A program made the translations under genes and the position numbers. This document shows, piece by piece, positions 53,071-62,004 of a stretch of DNA of 64,000 bases (within the stretch, counting starts at the first letter, position 1; each line of letters begins with the position of its first letter). Source of the stretch: Clostridium scatologenes (GTDB lineage: Bacteria > Bacillota > Clostridia > Clostridiales > Clostridiaceae); contig NZ_CP009933.1 in the NCBI RefSeq assembly GCF_000968375.1, positions 4,836,001 to 4,900,000 of the forward strand, written 5' to 3'. Below the pieces are notes generated by a model, which saw only the letters and a program-made list of their open reading frames with translations, searched no databases and had not been told where the DNA came from.

Positions 53071-54291
53071 GTGGCTAATGTTTATGATACATTAATGGAA
53101 CGTGGATACATAAAACAAGTTACTCATGAAGAAGAAGTAAGAGATTTATTAGGTAAGGAGAAAGTTACATTTTACATAGGATTCGATCCAACTGCAGATA
53201 GTCTTCATGTTGGTCATTTTTTACAGATGATGGTTATGGCTCACATGCAGAGAGCAGGACATAAACCTATAGCATTGCTTGGAGGAGGAACAGCTATGGT
53301 TGGTGATCCTTCAGGTAAGACAGATATGAGAAAAATGTTAACAAAAGAACAAATACAACATAATGCTGAATGTTTTAAAAATCAATTTTCAGTTCTTGTA
53401 GATTTTGATGATGATAAGGCCATAATGGCTAATAATGCTGATTGGTTATTACATCTTAATTATGTAGATTTTTTGAGAGAAGTAGGAGTACATTTTTCCG
53501 TAAATAGAATGCTTACGGCAGAATGTTTTAAGCAAAGATTAGAGAAAGGATTGTCTTTTCTTGAATTCAATTATATGCTGATGCAAGGATATGACTTTCT
53601 TGAACTTAACAGAAGATATGGTTGTACATTGCAATTAGGTGGAGATGATCAATGGTCAAATATAATAGCAGGAGCAGATTTAATAAGAAGAAAAGAAAGT
53701 AAACCCGCTTATGGAATGACCTTTGCGCTTTTAACTAATAGTGAAGGTAAAAAAATGGGTAAAACAGAGAATGGTGCATTATGGCTAAATAAAGAAAAAA
53801 CTTCACCATATGAGTTTTATCAGTACTGGAGAAATGTAGCAGATTCAGATGTAGAAAAATGCTTAGCGCTTTTAACTTTCTTACCTATGGATGAAGTTAA
53901 AAGATTAGGAGCACTTCCAGGTGCTGAAATAAACGAAGCTAAGAAGGTTCTTGCCTATGAGGTTACCAAAATTGTTCATGGTAAAGAAGAAGCAGAAAAA
54001 GCAAAAACTGCAGCAGAAGCATTATTTGCTGGTGGAGCTAGTATGGAAAATGTTCCAACAGTAGAAATAACAGAAGATGAGCTTGGATGTACTATAATAG
54101 ATTTAATTGTAAACACAAAAATACTTCCATCTAAAAGTGAGGCAAGAAGACTTATACAGCAAGGTGGACTAACAATAAATGATGAAAAGGTAACAGATAC
54201 TAATTTGGTAATAACAAAAGCAAGCTTTAATGATAAGTCTATGCTTATTAGAAGAGGAAAGAAAAATTATAATAGAATAGTAATTAAATAA
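53071..54291 (+). CDS. tyrS: Tyrosyl-tRNA synthetase
   Basis: 406 residues: FDPTADSLHVGHFL (HIGH motif), QGYDFLELNRRYGCTLQLGGDDQW region, GKKMGKTENG (KMSKS equivalent), and a C-terminal S4 RNA-binding domain (SKSEARRLIQQGG). GTG at 53071 gives the usual ANVYDTLMERGY start and lies 10 nt after AGAAAGGT. No T-box leader precedes it, unlike trpS. Confidence 0.97.
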   Translation: MANVYDTLMERGYIKQVTHEEEVRDLLGKEKVTFYIGFDPTADSLHVGHFLQMMVMAHMQRAGHKPIALLGGGTAMVGDPSGKTDMRKMLTKEQIQHNAECFKNQFSVLVDFDDDKAIMANNADWLLHLNYVDFLREVGVHFSVNRMLTAECFKQRLEKGLSFLEFNYMLMQGYDFLELNRRYGCTLQLGGDDQWSNIIAGADLIRRKESKPAYGMTFALLTNSEGKKMGKTENGALWLNKEKTSPYEFYQYWRNVADSDVEKCLALLTFLPMDEVKRLGALPGAEINEAKKVLAYEVTKIVHGKEEAEKAKTAAEALFAGGASMENVPTVEITEDELGCTIIDLIVNTKILPSKSEARRLIQQGGLTINDEKVTDTNLVITKASFNDKSMLIRRGKKNYNRIVIK

Positions 54292-54300
54292 AAATAAAAT

Positions 54301-54352
54301 ACTGTTTTTAAGGCATCTGAAGGTAAATGGCTTTAAAAACAGTGTTTTTATT
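54301..54352. terminator. Terminator between tyrS and the CsoR-like gene
   Basis: ACTGTTTTTAAGGCAT pairs with ATGGCTTTAAAAACAGT (minor mismatches), followed by GTTTTTATT; probably serves both convergent genes. Confidence 0.75.
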
Positions 54353-54371
54353 ATTTATGGAAAATTACATA

Positions 54372-54638
54372 TTAATCTTTCAATAATTTAGAAAGTAAGT
54401 CTATTATTTCATCTACCTTTTTATCTCCAGTATTATTTAGAAAAGCATCTTTTACACAATGATTAAGGTGTTGTTTTAGGATTAATAAATTGGATTTCTT
54501 TAGAAGTGATTGAGCAGCGACTATTTGGTTAGATATATCAATGCAATATCTTCCTTCCTCAATCATTTTAATAATTCCTTCTATTTGTCCTTTTGAGGTT
54601 TTTAAACATTGTATAGCTTTTTTCTTCTCTTCATTCAC
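54372..54638 (-). CDS. CsoR/RcnR-family metal-sensing repressor
   Basis: 88-residue helical repressor. The Cu(I) ligand set of CsoR is present: Cys32 (GRYCIDIS), His57 and Cys61 (QHLNHC). Such tetramers leave DNA when copper binds. No copper exporter or chaperone gene lies beside it, so its targets are elsewhere, and other DUF156 functions such as sulfide sensing are not excluded. GTG start. Confidence 0.85.
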   Translation of the reverse strand: MNEEKKKAIQCLKTSKGQIEGIIKMIEEGRYCIDISNQIVAAQSLLKKSNLLILKQHLNHCVKDAFLNNTGDKKVDEIIDLLSKLLKD

Positions 54639-54679
54639 TTAATTTATAACCCCTCTCTATTTTCAGTTACATGAAACGT

Positions 54680-55129
54680 TTATACATTATGGTTCCACAT
54701 TATTAAGGCATCTTCTTTATTGTCAGCATAATATCCTTTTCTTAAACCTTCTTCTACAAAGCCATACTTTTTGTAAAGGTTCTGAGCTACTATATTGGAT
54801 TTTCTTACTTCTAAAGTCATGTTATGTGCAAATTCAATTTTGCATATTTCCATTAGAGCCTCTAGTAAAAGGTTTCCTGCACCTATACCTCTATATTCAG
54901 GATGAACTGCTACATTAGTTATATGTCCTTCATCGAGAATTAACCACATACCAGCATATCCTATTATAACATTATCTTTTTTAGCAACTACATATCTTGC
55001 AAATTTGTTATTTGAGATTTCATTCTCAAAAGAAGTTTTGCTCCAAGGTGTTGGAAAACTTAGAACGTCTATTGCAAGTACACTATCAATATGTTCATGC
55101 TTTAAAGACAGTATTTCAATATTATTCAC
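54680..55129 (-). CDS. rimI: Ribosomal protein S18 alanine N-acetyltransferase RimI
   Basis: 149 residues of a GNAT acetyltransferase: ITNVAVHPEYRGIGAGNLLLEAL (acetyl-CoA site) and NMTLEVRKSNIVAQNLYKKYGF with KGYYADNKEDALIM. GTG at 55129 overlaps the tsaB stop; the longer frame would run well into tsaB. The tsaE-tsaB-rimI order is common in Firmicutes. Confidence 0.92.
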   Translation of the reverse strand: MNNIEILSLKHEHIDSVLAIDVLSFPTPWSKTSFENEISNNKFARYVVAKKDNVIIGYAGMWLILDEGHITNVAVHPEYRGIGAGNLLLEALMEICKIEFAHNMTLEVRKSNIVAQNLYKKYGFVEEGLRKGYYADNKEDALIMWNHNV

Positions 55130-55835
55130 TTGCCAAGCACTCCATCTTTTTTTCATATTCTCTTTCAGCTTGAGATTTCCTAATATACAAAGGTGAAAAT
55201 GTATATAAGTCATCTTTGATTCCTGAATTCAAAAGATTTAAACCTATTTCGCCTAATGAAGAGGCTCTTACCAAATTAAGGTGTGCAGGAGCGAAATTAA
55301 CATTTTTTATGTTAGTTGTTAACTTTTCCTTAAATTTATAAATAGCATCTCCTATAAAACAAACTTTAAGGTTTTGTTCATTTATAGTGCTAATTAAATC
55401 ATCAATGGAAATAATCATGTAATCACTAACTCGTTGTAGCTTATTGTCAACAAAGTTATATAATGCAGTGTAAACATTATTGCGCAATGCGTCTATGATA
55501 GGACATATAGTTTCACATGTATAAGCTAAATTATAAGCAAGTGCATCTAATGAAGAAACACTCACAAAAGGTTTGCCAGTACCTTGACTTAATCCTTTTA
55601 TTGTTGAAACACCTATCCTAAGTCCTGTAAAGGAACCAGGTCCTTTTGAAACTACAAATCCGTCTAAAGAATTTATATCAATTTTTAAATTATTTAATAG
55701 TTTATCTATCATAGGCATCATTAAAATGGAATGTTGTTTTTTATAATTAAAGGTTATTTCACCAAGCAATTTATTATCTTCTATAACAGCACAAGTAGCA
55801 GCTTCTGTAGCTGAATCTAAACTTAAAATTTTCAT
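55122..55835 (-). CDS. tsaB: tRNA threonylcarbamoyladenosine protein TsaB
   Basis: 237 residues with ILSLDSATEAATCAV, GPGSFTGLRIGVSTIKGLSQGTGKP, and VSSLDALAYN, the TsaB pattern. It partners TsaD and TsaE in t6A37 synthesis. It starts 3 nt after tsaE ends and overlaps rimI. Confidence 0.95.
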   Translation of the reverse strand: MKILSLDSATEAATCAVIEDNKLLGEITFNYKKQHSILMMPMIDKLLNNLKIDINSLDGFVVSKGPGSFTGLRIGVSTIKGLSQGTGKPFVSVSSLDALAYNLAYTCETICPIIDALRNNVYTALYNFVDNKLQRVSDYMIISIDDLISTINEQNLKVCFIGDAIYKFKEKLTTNIKNVNFAPAHLNLVRASSLGEIGLNLLNSGIKDDLYTFSPLYIRKSQAEREYEKKMECLASE

Positions 55836-55838
55836 AGT

Positions 55839-56294
55839 CTATTTTAACTCCTTTATATAATCGTATCTTTTTCCGTAATATTCTATTGTAATATTTCTAA
55901 AGTCTATACCTTTTTCAGGTATTTTTTCAATTTTTACAGATATATGTTCTTTGGGGATTAAGTCTTCTATGTAATTTGACCATTCTACAATGCTAACAGC
56001 GTCACTAAAAATATATTCATCAAAGCCAATAGCTTCAATTTCGTCAGGGTCATTAACTCTATAAACATCAAAATGATATAATTTTAAACATCCTTCGTAT
56101 TCGTTAACAATAGTAAAAGTTGGGCTAGTTATAGGGTCTGTTATTCCAAGAGCTTTTGCTATGCCTTTAGTAAAATGGGTTTTACCAGTTCCCATTTCTC
56201 CATTAAGACATATTATATCACCAGGTTTTAGCATACTTCCTAATTTATTTCCTAAATTTATAGTTGACTCTACGTTATCTACAATAAAATTCAT
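55839..56294 (-). CDS. tsaE: tRNA threonylcarbamoyladenosine ATPase TsaE
   Basis: 151 residues: NGEMGTGKTHFTKGIAKALG (P-loop near residue 35), SPTFTIVNEYEG, HFDVYRVNDPDEIEAIGFDEY. It powers t6A modification with TsaB/TsaD. GAGGTGA site before ATG. Confidence 0.96.
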   Translation of the reverse strand: MNFIVDNVESTINLGNKLGSMLKPGDIICLNGEMGTGKTHFTKGIAKALGITDPITSPTFTIVNEYEGCLKLYHFDVYRVNDPDEIEAIGFDEYIFSDAVSIVEWSNYIEDLIPKEHISVKIEKIPEKGIDFRNITIEYYGKRYDYIKELK

Positions 56295-56353
56295 TAAAAT
56301 TCACCTCATAAGATATTTTAACCAAAACAGTGCGAAAAGAAAAGCTATGCTAC

Positions 56354-57604
56354 TTATTTAGTAACATTAGCACAAGTTAATGCTTCCTTGAGATATCGAA
56401 GTGCTTTTCCACAAATAAAATTTTCATTAACCATATTATTCATTATGGAAAAAGCTTTTTCTTTATCAAATCCCTTTCTGTAAGGTCTGTTTTCGGTTAA
56501 AGCTTGATAGATATCACAAACACCTATAATGCGACATTCTTCTGATAACTGTTCACCAACTAATGATCTAGGATAACCATTCCCATTAAGTTTTTCGTGA
56601 TGATTAGAAGCCCAATCGCTTATATCACTTATATCAACAATCCTGTCCAATATTACCTTTGTATAATATACATGAGATTTAATAATAGCAAATTCTTCTG
56701 CAGATAATGAATCATTTTTATCAAGTATACTTGATGGAATGGCAAGTTTTCCTATATCGTGAAGTAAACCTGAAATTTTCATCTTTATACACTTGTCTTC
56801 AGGGTATCCAATGAATTTTGAAACTGTATAAGCAAGTTCTGAAATTCCTCTGGAATGAGTCGCAGTAAATTTACTTTTGTTATCTATTATATTTGAAAAT
56901 ATATATGCGATATCTTGAAATTGTTCTAAATTTAAATATTCATCTATGTTTGGAGATACAGTATTTAATATAAATTCCATGAATGATATATTTTCTATAT
57001 TGAACCAGAAAAAATCTTTAGATGAAACCTGTAAGAAAGCATGTACTAAATCCTTAGAAAAAATTACATTCTCATTCTTTTTGATCCATAATATAATAGT
57101 ATTTCTTTGTTTAAAAGCTGGTATAGTTTCATTATACAAAATCTCTATTAAATCACAGATTCTTATAATTTGACTTTCTATTTGAATACTATTTCCAATT
57201 AACCCCATAGCACCACTTCCATCAAAGTTTTCATGATGATTTAATATTATGCTAGAAATCTTGTTGAAAATAGGAAAAGATTTAGTTATTTCTGAACCAA
57301 TTTCACAATGCTTTTTTATAAAGGAACTTGATGAATGACTTTTTGTTAAGTAATTAGCTGCACCAATATCGTGTAAAAGAGAAGCAATATATAATTGCTT
57401 TTTTTGTTCCTCATTTAGTTTTATAAAATTTGCTATTTCTAAAGCTAAATATGTAGTTCTAATAGAATGGTGCTTAAATTTATGATTTGTATAATCAACA
57501 TTTGAAATATTTTCTATAACTGGTGCATCATATTCTGAACTAATTTGGGATAAATCTAGAGCTATGGACATAGCTCTTATTACCCTATCCATGCTTATTT
57601 TCAT
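56354..57604 (-). CDS. Double HD/HD-GYP domain protein, candidate cyclic-di-GMP phosphodiesterase
   Basis: 416 residues with two HD-GYP-like halves. The second (about 245-400) has SGLLHDIGKLAIP and NHHEKLNGNGYP, close to the HD-GYP consensus. The first (about 40-150) has ASLLHDIGAAN and NHHENFDGSGAMG, where the YP of the GYP motif is lost. It may degrade cyclic-di-GMP or a related dinucleotide, with the first domain regulatory. No sensory domain is fused. ATG at 57604 lies after GTGAGG. It is just upstream of tsaE in the same direction. Confidence 0.82.
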   Translation of the reverse strand: MKISMDRVIRAMSIALDLSQISSEYDAPVIENISNVDYTNHKFKHHSIRTTYLALEIANFIKLNEEQKKQLYIASLLHDIGAANYLTKSHSSSSFIKKHCEIGSEITKSFPIFNKISSIILNHHENFDGSGAMGLIGNSIQIESQIIRICDLIEILYNETIPAFKQRNTIILWIKKNENVIFSKDLVHAFLQVSSKDFFWFNIENISFMEFILNTVSPNIDEYLNLEQFQDIAYIFSNIIDNKSKFTATHSRGISELAYTVSKFIGYPEDKCIKMKISGLLHDIGKLAIPSSILDKNDSLSAEEFAIIKSHVYYTKVILDRIVDISDISDWASNHHEKLNGNGYPRSLVGEQLSEECRIIGVCDIYQALTENRPYRKGFDKEKAFSIMNNMVNENFICGKALRYLKEALTCANVTK

Positions 57605-57768
57605 ATAGAACCTCACTAAATAATAATAATCTTATTTAATTTTAACACAGATATTTTATATATAAAACATGTTTTATATAAAGGAAAATTTATTGCAAAT
57701 ATAGAATAATTCAATAATAGTAAAAAATATTTTAGGTTATCATAAAAAATGTATGGAGTTGGTTCAAT

Positions 57769-58593
57769 ATGGATAGTTTAATGTTTGAGAAAATGTGGAA
57801 TGAATGTGAAAGAAAAAATTTATCAATATCTAAAAAATTTTGGGATCTAAGAGCTGAGGAATTTAATAAAATTATAAATAATAATGAAGAAGAAAACATA
57901 GATTTAGTAAAGTTTCTTGATTCAAGACGTATTCTTAATAATGAATGTTCTATATTAGATGTTGGATGTGGTGCAGGTAAGTATTCTTTACAATTTTCTA
58001 AATATGTAAAGAATACTATTGGTATTGATATATCATCTAAAATGATTGAATATGCCATACAAAATATGAAAAATATGAGTATTGATAATATTGAATATAA
58101 GGTTGCGGCGTGGCAAAGCTTGAAATTGGATGACTATAACTGGGGAAAAAAGTTTGATCTTGTATTTGCATCTATGACTCCAGCGATAAATAGTAAAGAT
58201 GCCTTATTAAAGATGATCGAAGCCTCAAAAAGATATTGTTTTATGAGCGGATTTGTATATAGAAATGACAATATTAAAAATCAACTTAGAGAAAAAATAT
58301 TAGGAAAAAATAAAATTTATAATAAGAAATTTGAAAATAATATCTATTATGCTTTTAATATTTTATGGAATATGGGAATACATGCGGAAATTCAATATAA
58401 AAATGTACAATGGAATAAAGAATGGGATTTAAGTAAGGCCATAGATGTTTATACATTACAGTTTGAAGATTTAGAAATTGAAAATTCTAGAGATATTATA
58501 AAGAGCTATTTAGAGAGTATAAGTGATAATGGAAAGGTTAAGGATAACGTTAATGCAAAAGTTGCATGGATGCTTTGGAGAATAGATGAATAA
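57769..58593 (+). CDS. Class I SAM-dependent methyltransferase
   Basis: 274 residues with ILDVGCGAGKYSLQFSKYV (SAM-binding motif I near residue 65), GIDISSKMIEYA and a DLVFASMTPAI motif. Substrate unknown; small molecules such as arsenite, quinones or metabolites are all possible. It stands alone, divergent from the HD-GYP gene. The 57605-57768 gap holds the divergent promoters but nothing distinctive. Confidence 0.8.
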   Translation: MDSLMFEKMWNECERKNLSISKKFWDLRAEEFNKIINNNEEENIDLVKFLDSRRILNNECSILDVGCGAGKYSLQFSKYVKNTIGIDISSKMIEYAIQNMKNMSIDNIEYKVAAWQSLKLDDYNWGKKFDLVFASMTPAINSKDALLKMIEASKRYCFMSGFVYRNDNIKNQLREKILGKNKIYNKKFENNIYYAFNILWNMGIHAEIQYKNVQWNKEWDLSKAIDVYTLQFEDLEIENSRDIIKSYLESISDNGKVKDNVNAKVAWMLWRIDE

Positions 58594-58742
58594 ATATAAA
58601 ATAATGTTGTTTATAAAGCCATTGGTAAATTTCACAGTAGTATAATTAGCTATATCATTGAAATGTTTCTGAATTTACTGTAATATAAAAAGATATAAAT
58701 ATTTACTTTTTTAATAATATTTATAAAATATGGAGGAAAAGT

Positions 58743-60140
58743 ATGGAGGATGAACACAAAGAATTATATATTAAAGAAAAATTTAACAACATAGATTATA
58801 TGATGTTAAAATCTATTACTGATTGTATTTATGAAGCAGTTTGTGTTATAGATGAGTATGGAATTGTAATAGTCTGGAACAAAAGTGCAGAAAAATTATA
58901 TAATATAGCTTATGAAAAAATTATAGGACAAAATATAGAAGATTTTTTTGACGATGCCATGGTGAATAATGTCAGAAAAACAGGAGTATCTATTGAAAAT
59001 AAATGTCATTGTCCCTTAAAAAATCATCCTGTTTTAGCCAATTCAATGCCTTTATATATAAGAAATGTTTTTAGGGGAGCAGTTTCTACAGACAGAGATT
59101 TTGAAGAGTTAAGTAGACTCTATAGTGAATTAGAAAATGCAAATTCAAAGCTAATTTTTCTAGAAAATCAAGTAAAGAAGAATTTAGGAATATTTGGAAA
59201 TATAATTGGGAAAAGCTCTAGTATCGTAAAAAAGATTGATATGGCAAGACAGATAGCACCAACAAATTCTAGTGTTATGATTACTGGAGAAAGTGGAACA
59301 GGAAAAGAAGTTTTTGCAAAAGGAATCCATGAATTAAGTGGAAGAAAAGGCCTTTTTGTTCCAGTAAATTGTAGTGCAATTCCTTCAGAACTTTTTGAAA
59401 GTGAATTTTTTGGATATTGTTCAGGAGCCTTTACTGGAGCTAATAGAAAAGGAAAAATTGGTATATTTGAATTAGCAAATGAAGGAACCGTATTTCTTGA
59501 TGAAATAGGGGACATGCCTTTAAGTATGCAAGCAAAGCTACTTAGAGTTTTGCAAGAAAGAGAAATTATAAGAGTAGGTGGCGAAAAAAGTATTAAGTTA
59601 AATTTGAGAGTAATATCAGCAACAAATAAATCCTTGCAAGAAATGGTTAAAACAAATAAATTTAGAGAAGATTTATATTATAGACTAAATGTAGTTGAAA
59701 TTAATCTGCCACCATTGAGAGATAGAAAAGAAGATATTCCATTATTTATAGATCATTTTATAAAAGAATTTTCAGAAAAGAATTCAAAAAATATAATAAA
59801 AATACATGGAGAAGTAATGAATATATTAAATCAATATAAATGGCCTGGTAATATTAGAGAATTAATGAATGTAATAGAACATATTGTTGTTACAAATAAA
59901 AATGGAATAATACAAAAGAATTCCATTCCAGAGTATATACTTTTACATATGAAAGAAAATGAATTTTTTAAAGAGTATCCATTGGACTTAACAAGAGCTA
60001 TTAGGGAATTAGAAATAGAAAATATAAAAAAAGCTTTGAAAATCACTAAAAACAATAAATCGAAAGCAGCTAAGCTATTGAATATACCTAGAGGAACTTT
60101 ATATCATAAAATTGATGAATATAAAATAAAAAAATTATAA
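58743..60140 (+). CDS. prdR: PAS-AAA+-Fis sigma-54 activator, probable PrdR
   Basis: 465 residues: PAS domain (about 20-110; VCVIDEYGIVIVWNKSAEKLY), coiled coil, AAA+ with GESGTGKE near 180 and GAFTGA at 228-233, and Fis helix-turn-helix (SKAAKLLNIPRGTLYHKIDEY). A sigma-54 promoter for prdC lies about 1.6 kb downstream, past a lipoprotein gene and tRNA-Trp. In C. difficile the sigma-54 activator PrdR senses proline and switches on prd genes. By location this is the best PrdR candidate; the assignment is inference. Confidence 0.8.
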   Translation: MEDEHKELYIKEKFNNIDYMMLKSITDCIYEAVCVIDEYGIVIVWNKSAEKLYNIAYEKIIGQNIEDFFDDAMVNNVRKTGVSIENKCHCPLKNHPVLANSMPLYIRNVFRGAVSTDRDFEELSRLYSELENANSKLIFLENQVKKNLGIFGNIIGKSSSIVKKIDMARQIAPTNSSVMITGESGTGKEVFAKGIHELSGRKGLFVPVNCSAIPSELFESEFFGYCSGAFTGANRKGKIGIFELANEGTVFLDEIGDMPLSMQAKLLRVLQEREIIRVGGEKSIKLNLRVISATNKSLQEMVKTNKFREDLYYRLNVVEINLPPLRDRKEDIPLFIDHFIKEFSEKNSKNIIKIHGEVMNILNQYKWPGNIRELMNVIEHIVVTNKNGIIQKNSIPEYILLHMKENEFFKEYPLDLTRAIRELEIENIKKALKITKNNKSKAAKLLNIPRGTLYHKIDEYKIKKL

Positions 60141-60267
60141 TTATTTGCATTGTTAAAAGGCATTATGTAAAATATAAATGTATTTCTAAATTTATAGAGT
60201 TACTTTAAGATTCATATGAAGTGTATTTAACAATATTTCTTCATGTACTTAATACGAGGTGAATAAT

Positions 60268-61191
60268 TTGAGAAACGCAATATTATTGTTTTTGTGTACA
60301 ATATTATTAAGTGGTTGTGGATATAAAATGCAAAATCAATCAGTAGAATCAGATAATACTGAAGTTAAAATGGAAATGAGAAAAGATATAGAATTAAATA
60401 TTATTACTACAGATAAATTACTATGTAATATGATTAAAAGCATAGCTAAAAACATGCATTCTGTAGACTATATTTTTAAAAGTAGAGTAGATGAAGAAAA
60501 TTTTCAATTTACTTCTGATAGTTTAAACAATATAGCTAAAAAAGATTTGTTTATTTATATGGGAGCAGGATTTGAACCTTGGATTGATGATTTTATAGAT
60601 AAATTAAATAAAAGTAAAGTTGGAGTAATAAATGTTTCCAGAGGTGTAAAACTTTTATCATATAATAAAGAAGTAAAATATAAAAACACTGTATTAAGAG
60701 ACAATTGTTACTATTTGATGAATATTGATAACTATAAGATAGCTTTGTTAAATATTAAAAATTCAATACAAGACAAAGATCCTAAAAACAGAGATTTATA
60801 CCAAAAAAATTTTTCAGAGGCAGTAAAAAATATTGAAATACATGAAAAAGATTTAAAAGCTGTTGTAAGTAAATTAACAGATTGTAATTTTGTATTTGCA
60901 GAAGATGAAATGAATTATTTTATAAAATATAATGGTTTTAAATCAATATATACTGTAAAAGATTCTAATGGAAAGTGGGATTTAGAATCTAAAGTTAAGG
61001 ATTCAAAAAATCTTGTGTTTTTATATAATGATCCAGTTGTTTTACAGGAAAATGCAGATATGATAAAAAAGTATAATATTAAGACTGTAAATATAAAAAT
61101 ATATAATGGCGAAATTAATTATGAGGATATTTTAAAGTATAATATAGAAGCTTTGAAAAAGTTTTATGAAAGTGAAAATATAAGAAAGTAA
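60268..61191 (+). CDS. ZnuA-like lipoprotein lacking metal-binding histidines
   Basis: 307 residues with a lipoprotein signal (LFLCTILLSGC, lipid-modified Cys near 17). The fold pattern is that of zinc/manganese ABC solute-binding proteins: NIITTDKLLCNMIKSIAKN, KKDLFIYMGAGFEPWIDDF, NIEIHEKDLKAVV, YNGFKSIYTV, TVNIKIYNGE. At the sites where ZnuA has its metal histidines, other residues occur (DEENFQF instead of a DPH stretch; LRDNCYYLMN; AEDEMNYF). No ABC permease or ATPase gene is adjacent. It may be a decoy, sensor or neofunctionalised protein. TTG at 60268 is 8 nt after GAGG. Confidence 0.7.
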   Translation: MRNAILLFLCTILLSGCGYKMQNQSVESDNTEVKMEMRKDIELNIITTDKLLCNMIKSIAKNMHSVDYIFKSRVDEENFQFTSDSLNNIAKKDLFIYMGAGFEPWIDDFIDKLNKSKVGVINVSRGVKLLSYNKEVKYKNTVLRDNCYYLMNIDNYKIALLNIKNSIQDKDPKNRDLYQKNFSEAVKNIEIHEKDLKAVVSKLTDCNFVFAEDEMNYFIKYNGFKSIYTVKDSNGKWDLESKVKDSKNLVFLYNDPVVLQENADMIKKYNIKTVNIKIYNGEINYEDILKYNIEALKKFYESENIRK

Positions 61192-61259
61192 TATTAATCA
61201 TTAAATTTTAATTAGAATTTAGTATCAGAATATATAATAAACTAATAATTAAAAAAAAC

Positions 61260-61288
61260 TTGCAATTTAAAATAATATGCTGTATAAT
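61260..61288 (+). promoter_or_regulatory. Promoter of tRNA-Trp
   Basis: TTGCAA, 17 bp, TATAAT; 12 nt before the mature tRNA. Confidence 0.7.
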
Positions 61289-61300
61289 AAACAATGTCTT

Positions 61301-61375
61301 AGGGGTATGGCTCAACGGTAGAGTAGTGGTCTCCAAAACCATTGGTTGTGGGTTCAAATCCTACTGCCCCTGCCA
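61301..61375 (+). tRNA. tRNA-Trp (CCA anticodon)
   Basis: Acceptor stem AGGGGTA/TGCCCCT, D arm GGCTCAACGGTAGAGT, anticodon stem GTGGT/ACCAT with loop CTCCAAA (anticodon CCA), T arm GTGGGTTCAAATCCTAC, discriminator G, and an encoded CCA end. Confidence 0.97.
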
Positions 61376-61412
61376 AAAAAGGTTTTTCGAATATCGAAAA
61401 ACCTTTTTTTAT
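61376..61412 (+). terminator. Terminator of tRNA-Trp
   Basis: AAGGTTTTTCGA and TCGAAAAACCTT stem followed by TTTTT, directly after the CCA end. Confidence 0.9.
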
Positions 61413-61531
61413 AGGAATTTTTTATTTTTTAATTTAAAAAAAATTCGATTATAGTATGGTGAAAATTACATATTACTTTAATTAAAAATATTAATAGTAA
61501 TATATTTATAATAAATATAGAAGAGTACAAA

Positions 61532-61584
61532 ATAAAGTGTCCAAATTAATACAAGTGTATTAATCTGGACACTTTATTTTTATT
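61532..61584. terminator. Second long hairpin between tRNA-Trp and prdC
   Basis: AAAGTGTCCAAATTAATAC and GTATTAATCTGGACACTTT pair, followed by ATTTTTATTT and preceded by an A-rich stretch. It looks like an intrinsic terminator but no gene lies between it and the tRNA terminator, so it may insulate prdC or be a scar of a lost gene. Confidence 0.65.
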
Positions 61585-61783
61585 TCACTAAAACAAGCAT
61601 TAGTAATATGTTCAAGAGAATAATTTGAATATATTAGAAAAATACTGTATGGATTTGGACAATTTTTTAACAAACAAAAGTTCTCTCTATATATATGAAA
61701 AATATATTAATAAGATAAAAAATGCTGATTTTACAACAGGTTACATACAAAAAAATTTTTTTTATAATGATTGTTGTGTATAT

Positions 61784-61799
61784 TGGCATATGAATTGCT
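61784..61799 (+). promoter_or_regulatory. Sigma-54 promoter of the prd operon
   Basis: TGGCATATGAATTGCT, with GG/GC at the required spacing. About 205 nt of leader precede prdC, containing an orphan TTTGGAGG (61881-61888) with no start codon after it. Confidence 0.8.
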
Positions 61800-62004
61800 A
61801 TTAATAAAAGTATGAAAAGTAAAATATTCTGATTTAGAGTTAATTTTTTATCAAATATATTATGTTTTAGCAGAAGTAAATTTGGAGGATAAATATAAGC
61901 TTTTACTAAAATAAAGCATAGTATAATGCAAGTTCAGAAAAAACAGAGAAATGTATGACAATTTACATGATTGTCTGCTTTTTTCAGAAAGTTGGTGTAT
62001 ATTC

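Noticed and set aside
61301..61375. tRNA-Trp as an integration site with a duplicated 3' end
   Set aside because: No second copy of the tRNA 3' sequence and no integrase gene are visible in the window.
61260..61454. Open frame across tRNA-Trp
   Set aside because: It covers the tRNA and its terminator, so it is not a protein gene.
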